The notes under the pieces: generated by a model | Databases searched by the model: none | Seen by the model: the letters and a program-made list of their open reading frames with translations, nothing else | What the model was told of the DNA's origin: nothing | Source: an uncultured Pseudomonadales bacterium | GTDB lineage: Bacteria; Pseudomonadota; Gammaproteobacteria; Pseudomonadales; CANNCY01 | Reading direction: 5' to 3' | Length of the DNA stretch: 64,000 nt | NCBI GenBank assembly: GCA_947503335.1 | Contig: CANNCY010000002.1 | Location: 62,001 to 126,000, forward strand | Part shown: one piece after another, positions 42,056 through 51,890 of the stretch | How positions within the stretch are numbered: position 1 is the first letter of the stretch | Layout of the letters: each line of letters starts with the position of its first letter | Position numbers and translations under genes: made by a program

Positions 42056-45000
42056 ATGCAGAAACGACATTATCTTATCGAAACGTTTACGCAGCATCGA
42101 CTCGCCTCGAACCTGTTAATGATTATTTTGCTGCTTGCGGGCATCTGGGGCCTTCGTCAAATCAACGTACAGTTAAACCCCAACCAAACTAGCCACTGGG
42201 CTAATGTTCAGGTGATCTGGCCAGGCGCATCTGCAGAAGACGTAGAACGCTTAGTTACCCAGCCAATCGAGTATCAACTACGCAACGTAAAAAACTACAA
42301 GCGCATGCGCAGCTGGACTGGCAACGGCTACACGTCGATCAACGTGCAGTTCGACAAGGGTACTGACATGGGTACAGCGGTTGACGAAGTTAAACAGCAA
42401 CTATCTCAGGTACGCGAACTACCCGATAGCATCGAACCACCTAAAGTGCGTAAACGCCAATGGAACGAGCTTGTTGCAGGTATTTTGATTACCGGTGAGG
42501 GGGCGCTCGACGAACTTACACCGATTGCTGTACAAATTGAGCGAGACCTTCTTGCAATGGGTATCGATACGGTTGAACGACGCGGTGTACCTAAAGAAGA
42601 GATTACAATCGAGATCGATAGCCAAACCCTATACCAAATGGGCATACCTCTTGATCAGGTGGCTCGCAAGATCATGAATACCTCTGTCGATGTACCATCG
42701 GGTACGGTTGGCCGTGGTGGTGTCGAACGACAGTTACGCTCGCTAGATCAAAAGCGTGATGTTGACGGCTTTATGCAGTTGCCCGTCACTCAACAAGATG
42801 ATTCTCTTGTAAACCTTGGCGACATCGCCACGGTAGAAAGGCGTGCTGTTGAAGGTCAGAGCTACATCATGCAAGAGGGCAAGCCGGCTTTAATGCTGAT
42901 GCTACGCCGATCTGAAAACACCGACACGCTCAAAGCTGCAGACATTCTCTACCAGTGGCAATCTCGTTATCAACAAGACTATGCAGCTCAAGGTGTTAAG
43001 ACTGAAATTTTCTTAGAAGGATGGAAGTTCGCCCAAGATCAAATCAGCCTTGTGATGAAGAATGGCCTTAGTGGGTTACTGCTAGTATTGGGCGCATTGT
43101 TTATTTTCTTAAATGGGCGAGTTGCATTCTGGGTTGCCGTGGGTATTCCAGTTTCGTTCTTAGGTGCAGTGTCGATCTTCTACATGCTAGGTGGCAGCAT
43201 TAACTTTATCAGCATGATTGGTATGGTAATGGCGCTTGGTATCGTAGTCGATGACGCCATTGTCGTAGGTGAACACAGCCTCTATCAAAAACAGATTGGG
43301 CACTCACCTGCCGATGCTGCGGCTCTGGGTGCGCAACGAATGTTTCCGCCCGTAATGGCATCGTCGTTAACTACCATGGCGGCTTTCTTACCTCTGATCA
43401 TTCTAGATGAAGAGTTTATCGTTGAAATTCCTCTATTAATGCTTTGCGTAATCATCGCGTCACTAGTGGAGTGTTTCTTAATCATGCCTGGTCACCTTCG
43501 TCATAGCTTTAGCAAAATGGACGATAAAAAGCCTAGCAAATTTAGAGCATGGTTTGATGGCAAGTTCGATCAGTTTAAGTATGGCGTATTCTCTGATGCG
43601 GTTAGCAAAGCACTACGTAATCGCCGCGCTACCATATTTGCAGCATTCTTCACCTTTGTCAGCGCTTTCTTATTAATCATGACAGATCGTGTAAAAACCG
43701 AACTGAACATCAATTTAAACTTTGAGTTCGCTGACGCAAACGTGCGCTTCGCCGAGGGTACTCCTCAAGATGTTCGCATCAATTACCTAACCGAGCTAGA
43801 AGCAGCTGCTGTTCGCGCTGATCAAGAATTAGGCGGAGGTATCGTAACCACACGTTGGGTGCGAACCAATCGCGCTGATATCGAGAACGAATCAAAAAAT
43901 GGTTTTCAATACGGCCAGGTGTCTGCTGAGCTCGTTACACCAGATCAACGCGTAGTCACCCTTGACGAGTTCGCTGCTGAATGGAAAAAGCAAATGTCAG
44001 CACACCCAGCCGTTGAAATACTGCAGATTCAAGCAGGTGATCAAGAATGGCCAGCTATTTCAATGTACTTCAGTGGCGAAGATACAGATACCATGAAAGC
44101 TGCTGCCGTTGAACTAGCTGAAAAGCTAGCCACCTATCCGGGTGTCTATGGCGCTCATGACGACCTACCCTACGGCAAAGAGCAGTGGATTTTCGAGCTA
44201 ACCCCCGAAGGTCGTTCTCTAGGTCTAACGAGCTCAGGCGTGGGCCGCCAGATTCGCGCAGCATTCGAAGGTTATCGCGTACAGATATTTACCGAAAACC
44301 AAAGTGAGTTAGAGGTTCGCGTAAAGCTACCTGCTCATGAACGCAATAACCTTTCAACGCTTTATCAAATGCCAATCATAACGCCCCAGGGCGAGTCTGT
44401 TCCGCTGGCCACGGTTGCAGAAATTGGCTCACGTCGTGGTATCGATCAGATCAACCATAACAATGGTCGCAAGGCAGTTACTGTATATGCTCATGTTGAT
44501 CGAAAGATTAACACCCCTGGTAGCGTGATCAGTGATATCGAAAAGAAAGTACTACCCGAGCTGTTAAGCAAATATAACCTGGAGTATGGCCGCGGTGCCG
44601 GTAGCGGCGACGAAGCCGAGGTATTGGCTGATATGGGTGTTGGTGCACTCATTGGGTTACTACTTATCTACCTAATCCTTGCATGGATCTTCGCTAGCTG
44701 GCTTTGGCCACTGGCCGTTATGGCTGCGATTCCGATGGGCTTAACAGGTGCCTTGTGGGGACTAAACTTCTTAGACCTAAACCTAGGTGCACTAGCGATA
44801 ATGGGCCTCTTCACGCTGAGTGGTGTAATCGTCAATGATTCGATCATTTTGGTCAGCGCCTTTAAGGAATATAGAGAACAGGGCTTTAGCGTTAACGAAG
44901 CGCTTCAACAAGCAGCGACTACCCGCCTGCGCCCGGTGATCTTAACCTCATTAACTACCACTCTTGGCCTTGCACCAATGATGTTCGAAACCTCACCAAT

Positions 45001-45184
45001 GGGCGAGGTGATGGCTCCATTAGCGGTAGTGATCTGTTTTGGCATGCTATACGGCACACTGCTTATTCTATTTGTAATACCAGCAATTATCTCTGCGCTA
45101 GAAACTATCGCTGCATGGATAGGAAAATTTAAATCTCCAAAATCTGCAACCGTCGCTCAAGAGGCGCTAGGAGCTGCACAATGA
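42056..45184 (+). CDS. RND efflux permease, HAE1 family
   Basis: The 1042-residue inner-membrane pump has the RND layout: helix 1 (HRLASNLLMIILLLAGIWGL), a large porter domain, helices 2-6 with the proton-relay motif GIVVDDAIVVGEHSLYQ, a second porter domain, and helices 7-12 with NDSIILVSAFKEYREQ. PNLTR-type signatures read as WANVQVIWPGASAEDVERLV. It would export drugs, lipids or metabolites with the adaptor encoded next and a TolC-type channel encoded elsewhere. The adaptor starts four bases before its stop (ATGA). Gene order permease-then-adaptor is less common. The strong ribosome-binding site AAAAAAGGAG lies upstream. Confidence 0.94.
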   Translation: MQKRHYLIETFTQHRLASNLLMIILLLAGIWGLRQINVQLNPNQTSHWANVQVIWPGASAEDVERLVTQPIEYQLRNVKNYKRMRSWTGNGYTSINVQFDKGTDMGTAVDEVKQQLSQVRELPDSIEPPKVRKRQWNELVAGILITGEGALDELTPIAVQIERDLLAMGIDTVERRGVPKEEITIEIDSQTLYQMGIPLDQVARKIMNTSVDVPSGTVGRGGVERQLRSLDQKRDVDGFMQLPVTQQDDSLVNLGDIATVERRAVEGQSYIMQEGKPALMLMLRRSENTDTLKAADILYQWQSRYQQDYAAQGVKTEIFLEGWKFAQDQISLVMKNGLSGLLLVLGALFIFLNGRVAFWVAVGIPVSFLGAVSIFYMLGGSINFISMIGMVMALGIVVDDAIVVGEHSLYQKQIGHSPADAAALGAQRMFPPVMASSLTTMAAFLPLIILDEEFIVEIPLLMLCVIIASLVECFLIMPGHLRHSFSKMDDKKPSKFRAWFDGKFDQFKYGVFSDAVSKALRNRRATIFAAFFTFVSAFLLIMTDRVKTELNINLNFEFADANVRFAEGTPQDVRINYLTELEAAAVRADQELGGGIVTTRWVRTNRADIENESKNGFQYGQVSAELVTPDQRVVTLDEFAAEWKKQMSAHPAVEILQIQAGDQEWPAISMYFSGEDTDTMKAAAVELAEKLATYPGVYGAHDDLPYGKEQWIFELTPEGRSLGLTSSGVGRQIRAAFEGYRVQIFTENQSELEVRVKLPAHERNNLSTLYQMPIITPQGESVPLATVAEIGSRRGIDQINHNNGRKAVTVYAHVDRKINTPGSVISDIEKKVLPELLSKYNLEYGRGAGSGDEAEVLADMGVGALIGLLLIYLILAWIFASWLWPLAVMAAIPMGLTGALWGLNFLDLNLGALAIMGLFTLSGVIVNDSIILVSAFKEYREQGFSVNEALQQAATTRLRPVILTSLTTTLGLAPMMFETSPMGEVMAPLAVVICFGMLYGTLLILFVIPAIISALETIAAWIGKFKSPKSATVAQEALGAAQ

Positions 45185-46524
45185 ATACTCAACAGTTAAA
45201 AGACAAAACCATTCTTCTGATTAAGCGTGGTTACAACAAAGTTAAGCCCGGCAGAAAAGGTAAGGTGCTACTGGGTATCACCGGTGGTTTTTTCGCCTTG
45301 TATGTTGGCATGTTTGCAACCCAGGCGCAGCACAACCCTAACGAGGTTGACGAAAAGTCAGTACCCGTTTCGGCCGTAGCAATGAGCCCCACAGCAATTA
45401 ATCCGGAGTTACATTTATACGGTAAGTTAGAGACTCCAAATACTGTTACATTGAAAGCAGCTGTTACCGCCTACGTGGCGGCCGTCAACATTGCTGAAGG
45501 CGCTGATGTTGAGCAGGGTCAGTTATTGGTAACACTAGATGACAGTGATGCACAATTAGCACTCGCCCAACGCCAAGCCGATTTTCACGACGCTAGCGCT
45601 GCCCTCGAACGCGTAAAATTACAGCAAAAAGCAGAACTAACTATTTTTGCTCACCAAAAAAAGCTGTTCGCTTTGACCGATGACAAACTTAATCGCCAGC
45701 GCAAGTTATTTGACGATAAGCTTGTCGCCAAGCAGCACCTTGACGAGACTGAGCGCGAGTGGAGCCTGCAAGCAATCAACCTAGAACAGCAGCAGTTAAA
45801 GATCGCGAACCACGCTCATAACCTTGTAACCGCGAAGGCGAAGGTGACTCGATCGAAGGCTGCGCTAGATCAAGCGCAGTTAGATTTAGATCGCACGCAA
45901 ATTCGCTCGCCTTTTACCGGCCGAGTAACTAGCTTGCACGCAGCTAAGGGCGATCGATTAGCCATGGGTATGCCAATCATCGAAGTATTTGACCGAGACT
46001 CTATGCAGTTACGGGTGGCTTTACCAGCTGAACACAGTAGGTTGTTTACTCAGCAGGCATCGATTTCAGCAACGACTAATTCAGGCGACAAAATGGTACA
46101 TCTAGAGCTTATCGACGTTGCCGCAAAAATCGCTCAAGGCCGCGCTGGCTTAGATGGTTTGTTTAGAGTGCCAGCCAATTTTGAACTCGCCGAAATTGGC
46201 CGCATGCTACCTGTGCAGATCACCCTGCCAGCGGTCGAGAATACTGTTGCTGTTCCTGTTCAAAGCTTGTACGCAAACAAGCGTATTTACCGTGTAGACA
46301 ACGATCGTCTTAAGGGTGTTGAGGTAACTCGAGTGGGCGAGCGTATCAATGAAGACGGTGTTTATGAAATTTTAGTAAGCTCTGACGAGCTAACCGACAA
46401 CCAGCAGATCGTAGTAACGCAACTACCCAAGGCAGTAACAGGATTAAAAGTAGAAATAATCAACGGTACTGATGACGCACCTACCGACGATGATACGCCA
46501 GTAGATACGATCGCAAAAAACTAA
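45181..46524 (+). CDS. RND periplasmic adaptor (membrane fusion protein)
   Basis: The 447-residue protein has a cytoplasmic basic start, one membrane anchor at about 28-46 (VLLGITGGFFALYVGMFATQ), a lipoyl-like domain (VNIAEGADVEQGQLLVTLDD), a long alpha-helical hairpin (about 130-230), a second lipoyl half (RTQIRSPFTGRVTSLHAAKG), and beta-barrel and membrane-proximal domains. It bridges the RND pump and outer-membrane channel. Instead of a lipoprotein Cys, it uses an N-terminal helix anchor. A Asp-rich tail (GTDDAPTDDDTPVDT) ends the chain. It overlaps the pump gene, so the two are made together. No TolC gene is nearby. Confidence 0.92.
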   Translation: MNTQQLKDKTILLIKRGYNKVKPGRKGKVLLGITGGFFALYVGMFATQAQHNPNEVDEKSVPVSAVAMSPTAINPELHLYGKLETPNTVTLKAAVTAYVAAVNIAEGADVEQGQLLVTLDDSDAQLALAQRQADFHDASAALERVKLQQKAELTIFAHQKKLFALTDDKLNRQRKLFDDKLVAKQHLDETEREWSLQAINLEQQQLKIANHAHNLVTAKAKVTRSKAALDQAQLDLDRTQIRSPFTGRVTSLHAAKGDRLAMGMPIIEVFDRDSMQLRVALPAEHSRLFTQQASISATTNSGDKMVHLELIDVAAKIAQGRAGLDGLFRVPANFELAEIGRMLPVQITLPAVENTVAVPVQSLYANKRIYRVDNDRLKGVEVTRVGERINEDGVYEILVSSDELTDNQQIVVTQLPKAVTGLKVEIINGTDDAPTDDDTPVDTIAKN

Positions 46525-46534
46525 TCCTATAAAA

Positions 46535-47530
46535 CTAAACTAGGCCTAGCGCCCAAAGTGGCAGATATATGATGCCGCCTAACAAGCCAAGTATCACGGC
46601 TAACAAAACAGTGTTAATCGTATACTTGGCAAGCTTGTACTTTAAGGGGTTAGTCTTTTTAAGCGCTTTACCCTTTGCCAAGACCGGTACCACCGAAGAA
46701 AATATCTTGTTCGCTAAGCCGCGTTTGTCTTCGTCAGTATTGGGCACAAGCGTTGCTTTCATCATTGGCTTGTATATCAACTTGTTAAACAGCTTTCCGG
46801 GCCACGCCATCGGGCGCTCAACGTCGCACATCAAAATCAAACGATATTGATCTGTATTGTTCTTAGCGTAATGCAAGTAGGTTTCGTCAAACATCAACGC
46901 CTCACCATCACGCCAACTTAACGACTCGCCATCAACGTTGATAAACGCATCATCGCTATTAGGGGTAATCAAACCCAAATGATATCTCATAGACGTAGCA
47001 GCCGGATCAAGGTGGCGAGTTAACTGACTACCAGGCGGTAGCAGGCTAAACATTGCTCCGTTAACGCTTGGGCATTGATCTAACAGCGCCACCGTTTTAG
47101 GGCATAAGCGCTTGGCAGATGCGTGGGTATAGTTGCCGTACCAGCTTAGGTAAAACTTTGACCACCCATATTTATAGAAGGTTCTAAAGCCTACATCATA
47201 ATAGCTAGCAGACCCCTCTTCTGTAATCTGATCAAACGCCTTTTGATCAAACAAGGCTTTCGCCTCTTCAGCAATGGTTTGCCAATTGTCTTTGAGCAGA
47301 TCTAACTCTTTAAAGTCATTCATATCCATCACTGCTTTGGCAGCGCGGCGCTCGGTAAAAAGATACAGAAAGCAATTGAAGGGCGTAAAGATTGGCCAGC
47401 CTTTGCGCAGATACTCGCTAAAACTGTCGTAGCGTGTAACGCCTCGGTCGGCATACACATAACGCATAGACAAGACAATACCTAACACCACTACCCCAAA
47501 TACAGTGGCGCTTATTGCGGTTGATTCCAT
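46535..47530 (-). CDS. Aspartyl/asparaginyl beta-hydroxylase family dioxygenase, LpxO-like
   Basis: The 331-residue protein has an N-terminal membrane helix (about 7-27), a central Fe(II)/2-oxoglutarate dioxygenase domain, and a C-terminal helix (about 303-328). The domain shows LPPGSQLTRHLDPAATSMRYHLGL, shortened here to its first metal His in TRHLDP, and the second His in MFDETYLHYAKNN. Membrane-bound bacterial members include LpxO, which hydroxylates the secondary acyl chain of lipid A. Lipid A or ornithine lipid modification is thus likely, though not certain. The gene is convergent with the RND adaptor gene and divergent from the OmpA-like gene, which fits an envelope-related neighbourhood. 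Confidence 0.83.
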   Translation of the reverse strand: MESTAISATVFGVVVLGIVLSMRYVYADRGVTRYDSFSEYLRKGWPIFTPFNCFLYLFTERRAAKAVMDMNDFKELDLLKDNWQTIAEEAKALFDQKAFDQITEEGSASYYDVGFRTFYKYGWSKFYLSWYGNYTHASAKRLCPKTVALLDQCPSVNGAMFSLLPPGSQLTRHLDPAATSMRYHLGLITPNSDDAFINVDGESLSWRDGEALMFDETYLHYAKNNTDQYRLILMCDVERPMAWPGKLFNKLIYKPMMKATLVPNTDEDKRGLANKIFSSVVPVLAKGKALKKTNPLKYKLAKYTINTVLLAVILGLLGGIIYLPLWALGLV

Positions 47531-47702
47531 AATGCTTCAACTCTCAGATACATATTTATATTTATTAAGCGCGCATCATACCCTAGCTACTGCCATTTTT
47601 CGCCACAATTGGTTGATATCGATCATTTTGTTTCAGAGATGTAGCAGATTTAGATGGCCATACTGCACCCATCAACTTAATAAATATTGATTGGAGCAAA
47701 TC

Positions 47703-48368
47703 ATGAAGAAACTACTAACCGTTACCACCCTTGCAGCTACCCTAATCGCCGGCGCCAACGCTGACGCAGCAAGTAATGCTACCGACGCGAAACAGGTAGC
47801 AGTATTTGGCACCTCAGCAATCGCCGGCGGAATCGCAGGCGGCCCTGTTGGGTTCATTCTAGGCGCGCTTGGCGGAGCATGGCTAGGAGAGAAGATCGAA
47901 GCTGAAGAAACACTTACTTTAGAATTAAAGGAGACCGAAAATATGCTTGCCGATGCCCGTAGTCACCTTGACCAAAAAGAACAACAATTGCTAGCAGCTA
48001 CTATGATGGCTCAGCTAAAGCTAGATCTGATGTTTACCACCGGTAGCGATGAGCTTGAAGCACAAAACAACGAAGTTATCGCCCAGTTAGCTGAGTTCTT
48101 AATTGGCCAGCGCGATTTGATGGTGCGCATCGACGGGCATGCTGACCCCCGTGGCGACCACGATCGCAACCTAGAGCTATCTAAAGCGCGCTCAACCGCA
48201 GTACGTGACCAATTAATTCTCTTGGGTGTTGAGCCTGTACGCATTCAAACCTTTGCGCACGGTGCCAGCTTTGCTGACCAGTCTGCCAATGATCTTGACG
48301 CCCTTGCCCTAGAACGTCGTGTGTCGATTCAAATTGCGCCTACTGCACAGGGTTTTGCAGTTCGTTAG
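47703..48368 (+). CDS. OmpA-family protein with glycine-zipper segment
   Basis: The 221-residue protein starts at ATG 47703, behind TTGGAGC. A signal peptide (KKLLTVTTLAATLIAGANA) precedes a glycine-zipper membrane-type helix pair (GTSAIAGGIAGGPVGFILGA, LGGAWLGEKI), a coiled segment, and a C-terminal OmpA-like domain with VRIDGHADPRGDHDRNLELS, where Asp and Arg would contact peptidoglycan. The layout resembles sortase-associated PdsO proteins, but no sortase or LPXTG-type substrate gene is in view. It probably links peptidoglycan and an outer or inner membrane. The mature region has no Cys for lipidation. Confidence 0.82.
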   Translation: MKKLLTVTTLAATLIAGANADAASNATDAKQVAVFGTSAIAGGIAGGPVGFILGALGGAWLGEKIEAEETLTLELKETENMLADARSHLDQKEQQLLAATMMAQLKLDLMFTTGSDELEAQNNEVIAQLAEFLIGQRDLMVRIDGHADPRGDHDRNLELSKARSTAVRDQLILLGVEPVRIQTFAHGASFADQSANDLDALALERRVSIQIAPTAQGFAVR

Positions 48369-48438
48369 GCAATAAATCACAGCACTAATACCCGCTTTTG
48401 AGTATGCTTTAGTCTATCTAGAAGTAAGGATGTAGATC

Positions 48439-48639
48439 ATGACCGAAGCAGAATTTGCCACCTGGGCAACGAAAATCCTCGTTTCAGGACTGATCCTCTA
48501 CATGATGTTCATCATGTATAAATTGGGCAAAGACTCAAAGGCGGGCAAGTTTGGTACCGCTATCATATTTTTCGCACTAGGTTTTGGAATGGTGGGTTTT
48601 ATCTTCAAAGAAGTAATTCTCGCCTTTTGGGGTGACTAA
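48439..48639 (+). CDS. DUF2788 small membrane protein
   Basis: The 66-residue protein has two predicted membrane helices (about 9-26 and 40-60) joined by KLGKDSKAGKFGTAIIFF. This matches DUF2788, a small uncharacterised inner-membrane family found mostly in gamma- and betaproteobacteria; LGKDSKAGKFGT is the conserved loop. TAAGGATGT lies before the ATG. It sits between the OmpA-like gene and an aminotransferase gene and is probably transcribed with the latter, 34 bases away. Nothing in the sequence tells its function. Confidence 0.8.
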   Translation: MTEAEFATWATKILVSGLILYMMFIMYKLGKDSKAGKFGTAIIFFALGFGMVGFIFKEVILAFWGD

Positions 48640-48673
48640 CCCCTAGCTTGCAAATTGTATAAAGGAGCCTCAC

Positions 48674-49906
48674 TTGGATCTCGCAGCAGCACAATCAGCC
48701 TATCAAGCGCTGGTAGCACAACGACTGAATCTAGACATTACCCGCGGTAAGCCTAGCGCCGACCAAACCGCCTTGTCTGAATCACTAGACGGCATACTTA
48801 AGGGAGAGTTTAGCCTTGATGGCACTGACCTTCGTAACTATGGCGGACTAGACGGCCTACCCTCGGCAAAAGCGCTGGGCGCAAACTTGCTAGATACCAC
48901 CGCAGACCGTGTCATTGTGGGCGGCAACAGCAGTCTTTCGTTAATGCACCTTGTGGTAACCACCGCATATCTATTTGGTCTAAATGGTGCTGATAGCGCA
49001 TGGCGCAAGCTTGATAAAATAGCTTTCATTTGCCCCGTGCCAGGCTATGACCGTCATTTTTCTATCTGCGAACAGTTTGGCATCGACATGCTAACGGTAC
49101 CTATGACTGAGAACGGCCCATGCATGGATTCGGTAGAGGCGTTGCTGAGAGAACACGATCATATTCGCGGAATGTGGTGCGTGCCTAAATATAGCAATCC
49201 AACGGGCGCCACCTACAGTGACGAAACCGTAGACCGTATTGCACAACTAGGCAATATCGCTAGTGATGATTTCGTTGTATTGTGGGACAACGCCTATGGC
49301 GTACACCACCTTAGTACCGACCAAGATCAACTTAAGTCGATTAGCGCGGCTACAGCGGCCGCTAACACCGAAGACTCGGTTATCGAATTTGCCTCGACAT
49401 CTAAGATCACGCTAGCTGGTGCGGGCGTGGCATTCATGGCAGCTAGCGATCGTAATCTGAAAGCCATTAAGTCAAACCTTGGCTTTTCAACCATTGGCCC
49501 CGATAAGGTTAACCAAGCTCGCCATGTTAAGTTTCTACCTGACACACCAGCTATCGAAGCACACATGGCTAAGCACGCAGCCCAGCTTGCTCCTAAATTC
49601 GCAATGGTGCTATCAAAATTAGCAGATGCCTTTAACGGCACTGACATGGGCACTTGGGAATCACCAAAAGGTGGTTATTTTGTCTCGTTTGATACGCAAC
49701 AGGGTCTTGCCAAGCGCGTTGTGCAACTAGCGGCTGACGCCGGTGTTAAGCTAACACCTGCTGGCGCAACGTTCCCCTATGGCAGTGATCCGAACAATAG
49801 CAATATTCGAATCGCACCGAGCTTTCCGTCACTAGACGAGCTAGATACCGCGATGGATGTTTTTGTGGCCTGCGTACAGCTAGCCACCCTAGAGGCTAGT
49901 GCGTGA
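48674..49906 (+). CDS. Class I aminotransferase, type Ic aspartate aminotransferase-like
   Basis: The 410-residue PLP enzyme begins at TTG 48674, six bases after AAGGAG; no ATG fits. It starts with LDITRGKPSADQT and LRNYGGLDGLPSAKALGANL, characteristic of the subgroup of aspartate aminotransferases classed as type Ic (Asp_aminotransf, found in Corynebacterium and many proteobacteria). The PLP Lys is in FASTSKITLAGAGVAF, cofactor contacts come from WCVPKYSNPTGATYS and LWDNAYGVHH. It probably moves the amino group between aspartate and 2-oxoglutarate. It overlaps the following small gene in a GTGA. Confidence 0.87.
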   Translation: MDLAAAQSAYQALVAQRLNLDITRGKPSADQTALSESLDGILKGEFSLDGTDLRNYGGLDGLPSAKALGANLLDTTADRVIVGGNSSLSLMHLVVTTAYLFGLNGADSAWRKLDKIAFICPVPGYDRHFSICEQFGIDMLTVPMTENGPCMDSVEALLREHDHIRGMWCVPKYSNPTGATYSDETVDRIAQLGNIASDDFVVLWDNAYGVHHLSTDQDQLKSISAATAAANTEDSVIEFASTSKITLAGAGVAFMAASDRNLKAIKSNLGFSTIGPDKVNQARHVKFLPDTPAIEAHMAKHAAQLAPKFAMVLSKLADAFNGTDMGTWESPKGGYFVSFDTQQGLAKRVVQLAADAGVKLTPAGATFPYGSDPNNSNIRIAPSFPSLDELDTAMDVFVACVQLATLEASA

Positions 49907-50184
49907 GGTCGCTCTCAAAAACACTAACTTTTGCAATCGCCACCGGTATCATCGGTTGGGCGATTTACTATGCCGGGCTCGCGCTAGACGAGCCTCGCGC
50001 TACTTTAAGTAGTTATGCAAAGACCGCCGCACTGGTACTTATGACCAGTGCTGGCGCAGCGTTCTTTGAACTCTTTCGCAATACATTTAAAGGGGCGATG
50101 CGCGGTCTAGGTATGTCATCAGGCGTACTCGCAGCGCACTTTTTAATTCTTACCCTAAACGGTTGGTTGCGATTACTGTACTAA
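49903..50184 (+). CDS. Small membrane protein of unknown function
   Basis: The 93-residue product begins at GTG 49903, overlapping the aminotransferase stop by four bases (GTGA), which supports it as real. Two or three hydrophobic helices are predicted (about 6-26, 40-58, 72-90), separated by short charged loops (LDEPRATLSS, RNTFKGAMRG). I recognise no family. The overlap suggests co-translation with the aminotransferase, but a functional link is not clear. A SulP transporter gene follows 86 bases downstream on the same strand and may have its own promoter. Confidence 0.6.
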   Translation: MRSLSKTLTFAIATGIIGWAIYYAGLALDEPRATLSSYAKTAALVLMTSAGAAFFELFRNTFKGAMRGLGMSSGVLAAHFLILTLNGWLRLLY

Positions 50185-50270
50185 TTACCCCTATTTACCA
50201 CTTTAACCTCTGTCACCCAAAGGGCTCAGCGCCTAAAATAATCGCCTTTTGTATTTGACTGAGAGTTACG

Positions 50271-51836
50271 ATGTTTACCATCACCGATAATTACAGCAGC
50301 AATATCCGTGCTGACGTTCTTTCAGGTTTAACCGTTGCCCTAGCACTGGTACCTGAAGCCGTAGCATTTGCATTTGTTGCTGGTGTAGAGCCTTTAGTTG
50401 GCCTATACGCCGCCTTTATGGTGGGCCTACTTACCTCTATCTTTGGCGGCCGCCCAGGCATGATCTCAGGCGCAACCGGTGCCATGGCCGTTGTGATGGT
50501 TAGTCTTGTAGCCGCCCACGGTGTTCAGTATCTGTTTGCCGCCGTTGTATTAACTGGTGTTCTTCAGATTGCCGCAGGCCTATTTAAGCTCGGCAAGTTT
50601 ATTCGCATGGTGCCCCATCCGGTGATGCTTGGTTTTGTAAACGGTTTGGCAATTGTAATTTTCTTGGCGCAGCTTTCTCAGTTTGGTCAAGAAGGTGGTA
50701 CGGGCTGGTTATCAGGCACTGCACTAGAGGGCTCGATTATCGACGTTGCATGGCTTGAAGGCATGCCAATGGCGGTGATGCTTGGCTTAGTAGCCGTAAC
50801 CATGGCGATCATCTACATCTTACCTAAGTTCACTAAGGCAATTCCTAGTTCTCTTGCTGCGATCTTGGTAGTCAGCGGCGTGGTAGCCTTTGGCGATATC
50901 GAAACAAAAACCGTAGGCGACGTAGCATCTATCGCCGGTGGTCTACCTAGTTTTGCAGTGCCTTCTGTACCCTTTAACTTTGAAACTCTATCGATCATCT
51001 TCCCGTACGCGCTAGTACTGGCCGCGATCGGCCTGATCGAATCGTTGCTAACCCTTCGCTTAATCGACGAAGTTACCCAGACCCGCGGACGCGGCAACCA
51101 AGAGTGTGTAGCTCAGGGTATCGCTAATACCGCTAACGGATTCTTTGGTGGCATGGGTGGTTGCGCCATGATTGGCCAAAGTATGATCAACGTAAATTCG
51201 GGTGGCCGCGGTCGTCTTTCTGGCCTAACTGCTGCAATCGCCTTACTTTGTTTCATTCTGTTTACCTCTGATTTGATCGAGCAAATCCCTGTTGCAGCGC
51301 TAGTAGGCGTAATGTTCGTGGTTGTGATCGGCACCTTCGAATGGTCAAGCTTTAGAATCATGGGGCGAGTTCCGCGTAGTGACGCCTTAGTGATTGTTAT
51401 CGTATCTGCGGTTACGGTAATTACTGACCTGGCAGTTGCTGTACTAGTAGGCGTAATCATTTCGGCCCTTGTATTTGCCTGGGAGCACGCCAAGCAGGTT
51501 CAGGTTAAGCGCGACAACAGCACCGTTGGCGCTACGCGCTACAGCGTGAATGGGCCATTGTTTTTTGGCTCTACCAGTAGCTTCTTAGAGCAATTTGATA
51601 TCCACAATGATCAACCTGACGTGACTATCGACTTTGCTGATTCTCGCGTAGCCGACCATTCAGGCCTTGAAGCGATCGACGCCCTAGCGCTTCGTTACGT
51701 CAATGCGGGCAAAAAGTTGCACTTAATTCACCTAAGCCCAGAATGCCGCAACTTGCTCAAGAACGCGGGTGACCTAGTAGAAGTAAACGTACTAGAAGAC
51801 CCCAACTATTTCGTTGCAGACGACCGTCTAGCTTAA
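50271..51836 (+). CDS. SulP family anion transporter with STAS domain
   Basis: The 521-residue inner-membrane protein has about twelve helices and a C-terminal STAS domain (about 415-505). Signatures are [20 protein letters not shown] and [19 protein letters not shown] in helices 1-3, [20 protein letters not shown], and STAS strands [20 protein letters not shown]. SulP members carry sulfate, bicarbonate, or other anions, often by sodium or proton symport. The regular sulfate signature is not fully evident, so bicarbonate is also possible. No carbonic anhydrase or sulfate assimilation gene is close. An RDD gene follows 52 bases later. ATG 50271 follows TGAGAG. Confidence 0.93.
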   Translation: MFTITDNYSSNIRADVLSGLTVALALVPEAVAFAFVAGVEPLVGLYAAFMVGLLTSIFGGRPGMISGATGAMAVVMVSLVAAHGVQYLFAAVVLTGVLQIAAGLFKLGKFIRMVPHPVMLGFVNGLAIVIFLAQLSQFGQEGGTGWLSGTALEGSIIDVAWLEGMPMAVMLGLVAVTMAIIYILPKFTKAIPSSLAAILVVSGVVAFGDIETKTVGDVASIAGGLPSFAVPSVPFNFETLSIIFPYALVLAAIGLIESLLTLRLIDEVTQTRGRGNQECVAQGIANTANGFFGGMGGCAMIGQSMINVNSGGRGRLSGLTAAIALLCFILFTSDLIEQIPVAALVGVMFVVVIGTFEWSSFRIMGRVPRSDALVIVIVSAVTVITDLAVAVLVGVIISALVFAWEHAKQVQVKRDNSTVGATRYSVNGPLFFGSTSSFLEQFDIHNDQPDVTIDFADSRVADHSGLEAIDALALRYVNAGKKLHLIHLSPECRNLLKNAGDLVEVNVLEDPNYFVADDRLA

Positions 51837-51855
51837 CGAACACCCCTCGGGTTAC

Positions 51856-51890
51856 ACTAGATGACTCTAAAATCAACGGAGTCATCTAGT
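51856..51890 (+). promoter_or_regulatory. Hairpin covering the ribosome-binding site and start of the RDD gene
   Basis: ACTAGATGACTC (51856-51867) and GAGTCATCTAGT (51879-51890) form a perfect 12-base stem with an 11-base loop. The right arm includes the GGAG ribosome-binding site and the first two bases of the GTG start. If transcribed, the RNA should block translation until melted or bound. A DNA operator is an alternative. Confidence 0.6.
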
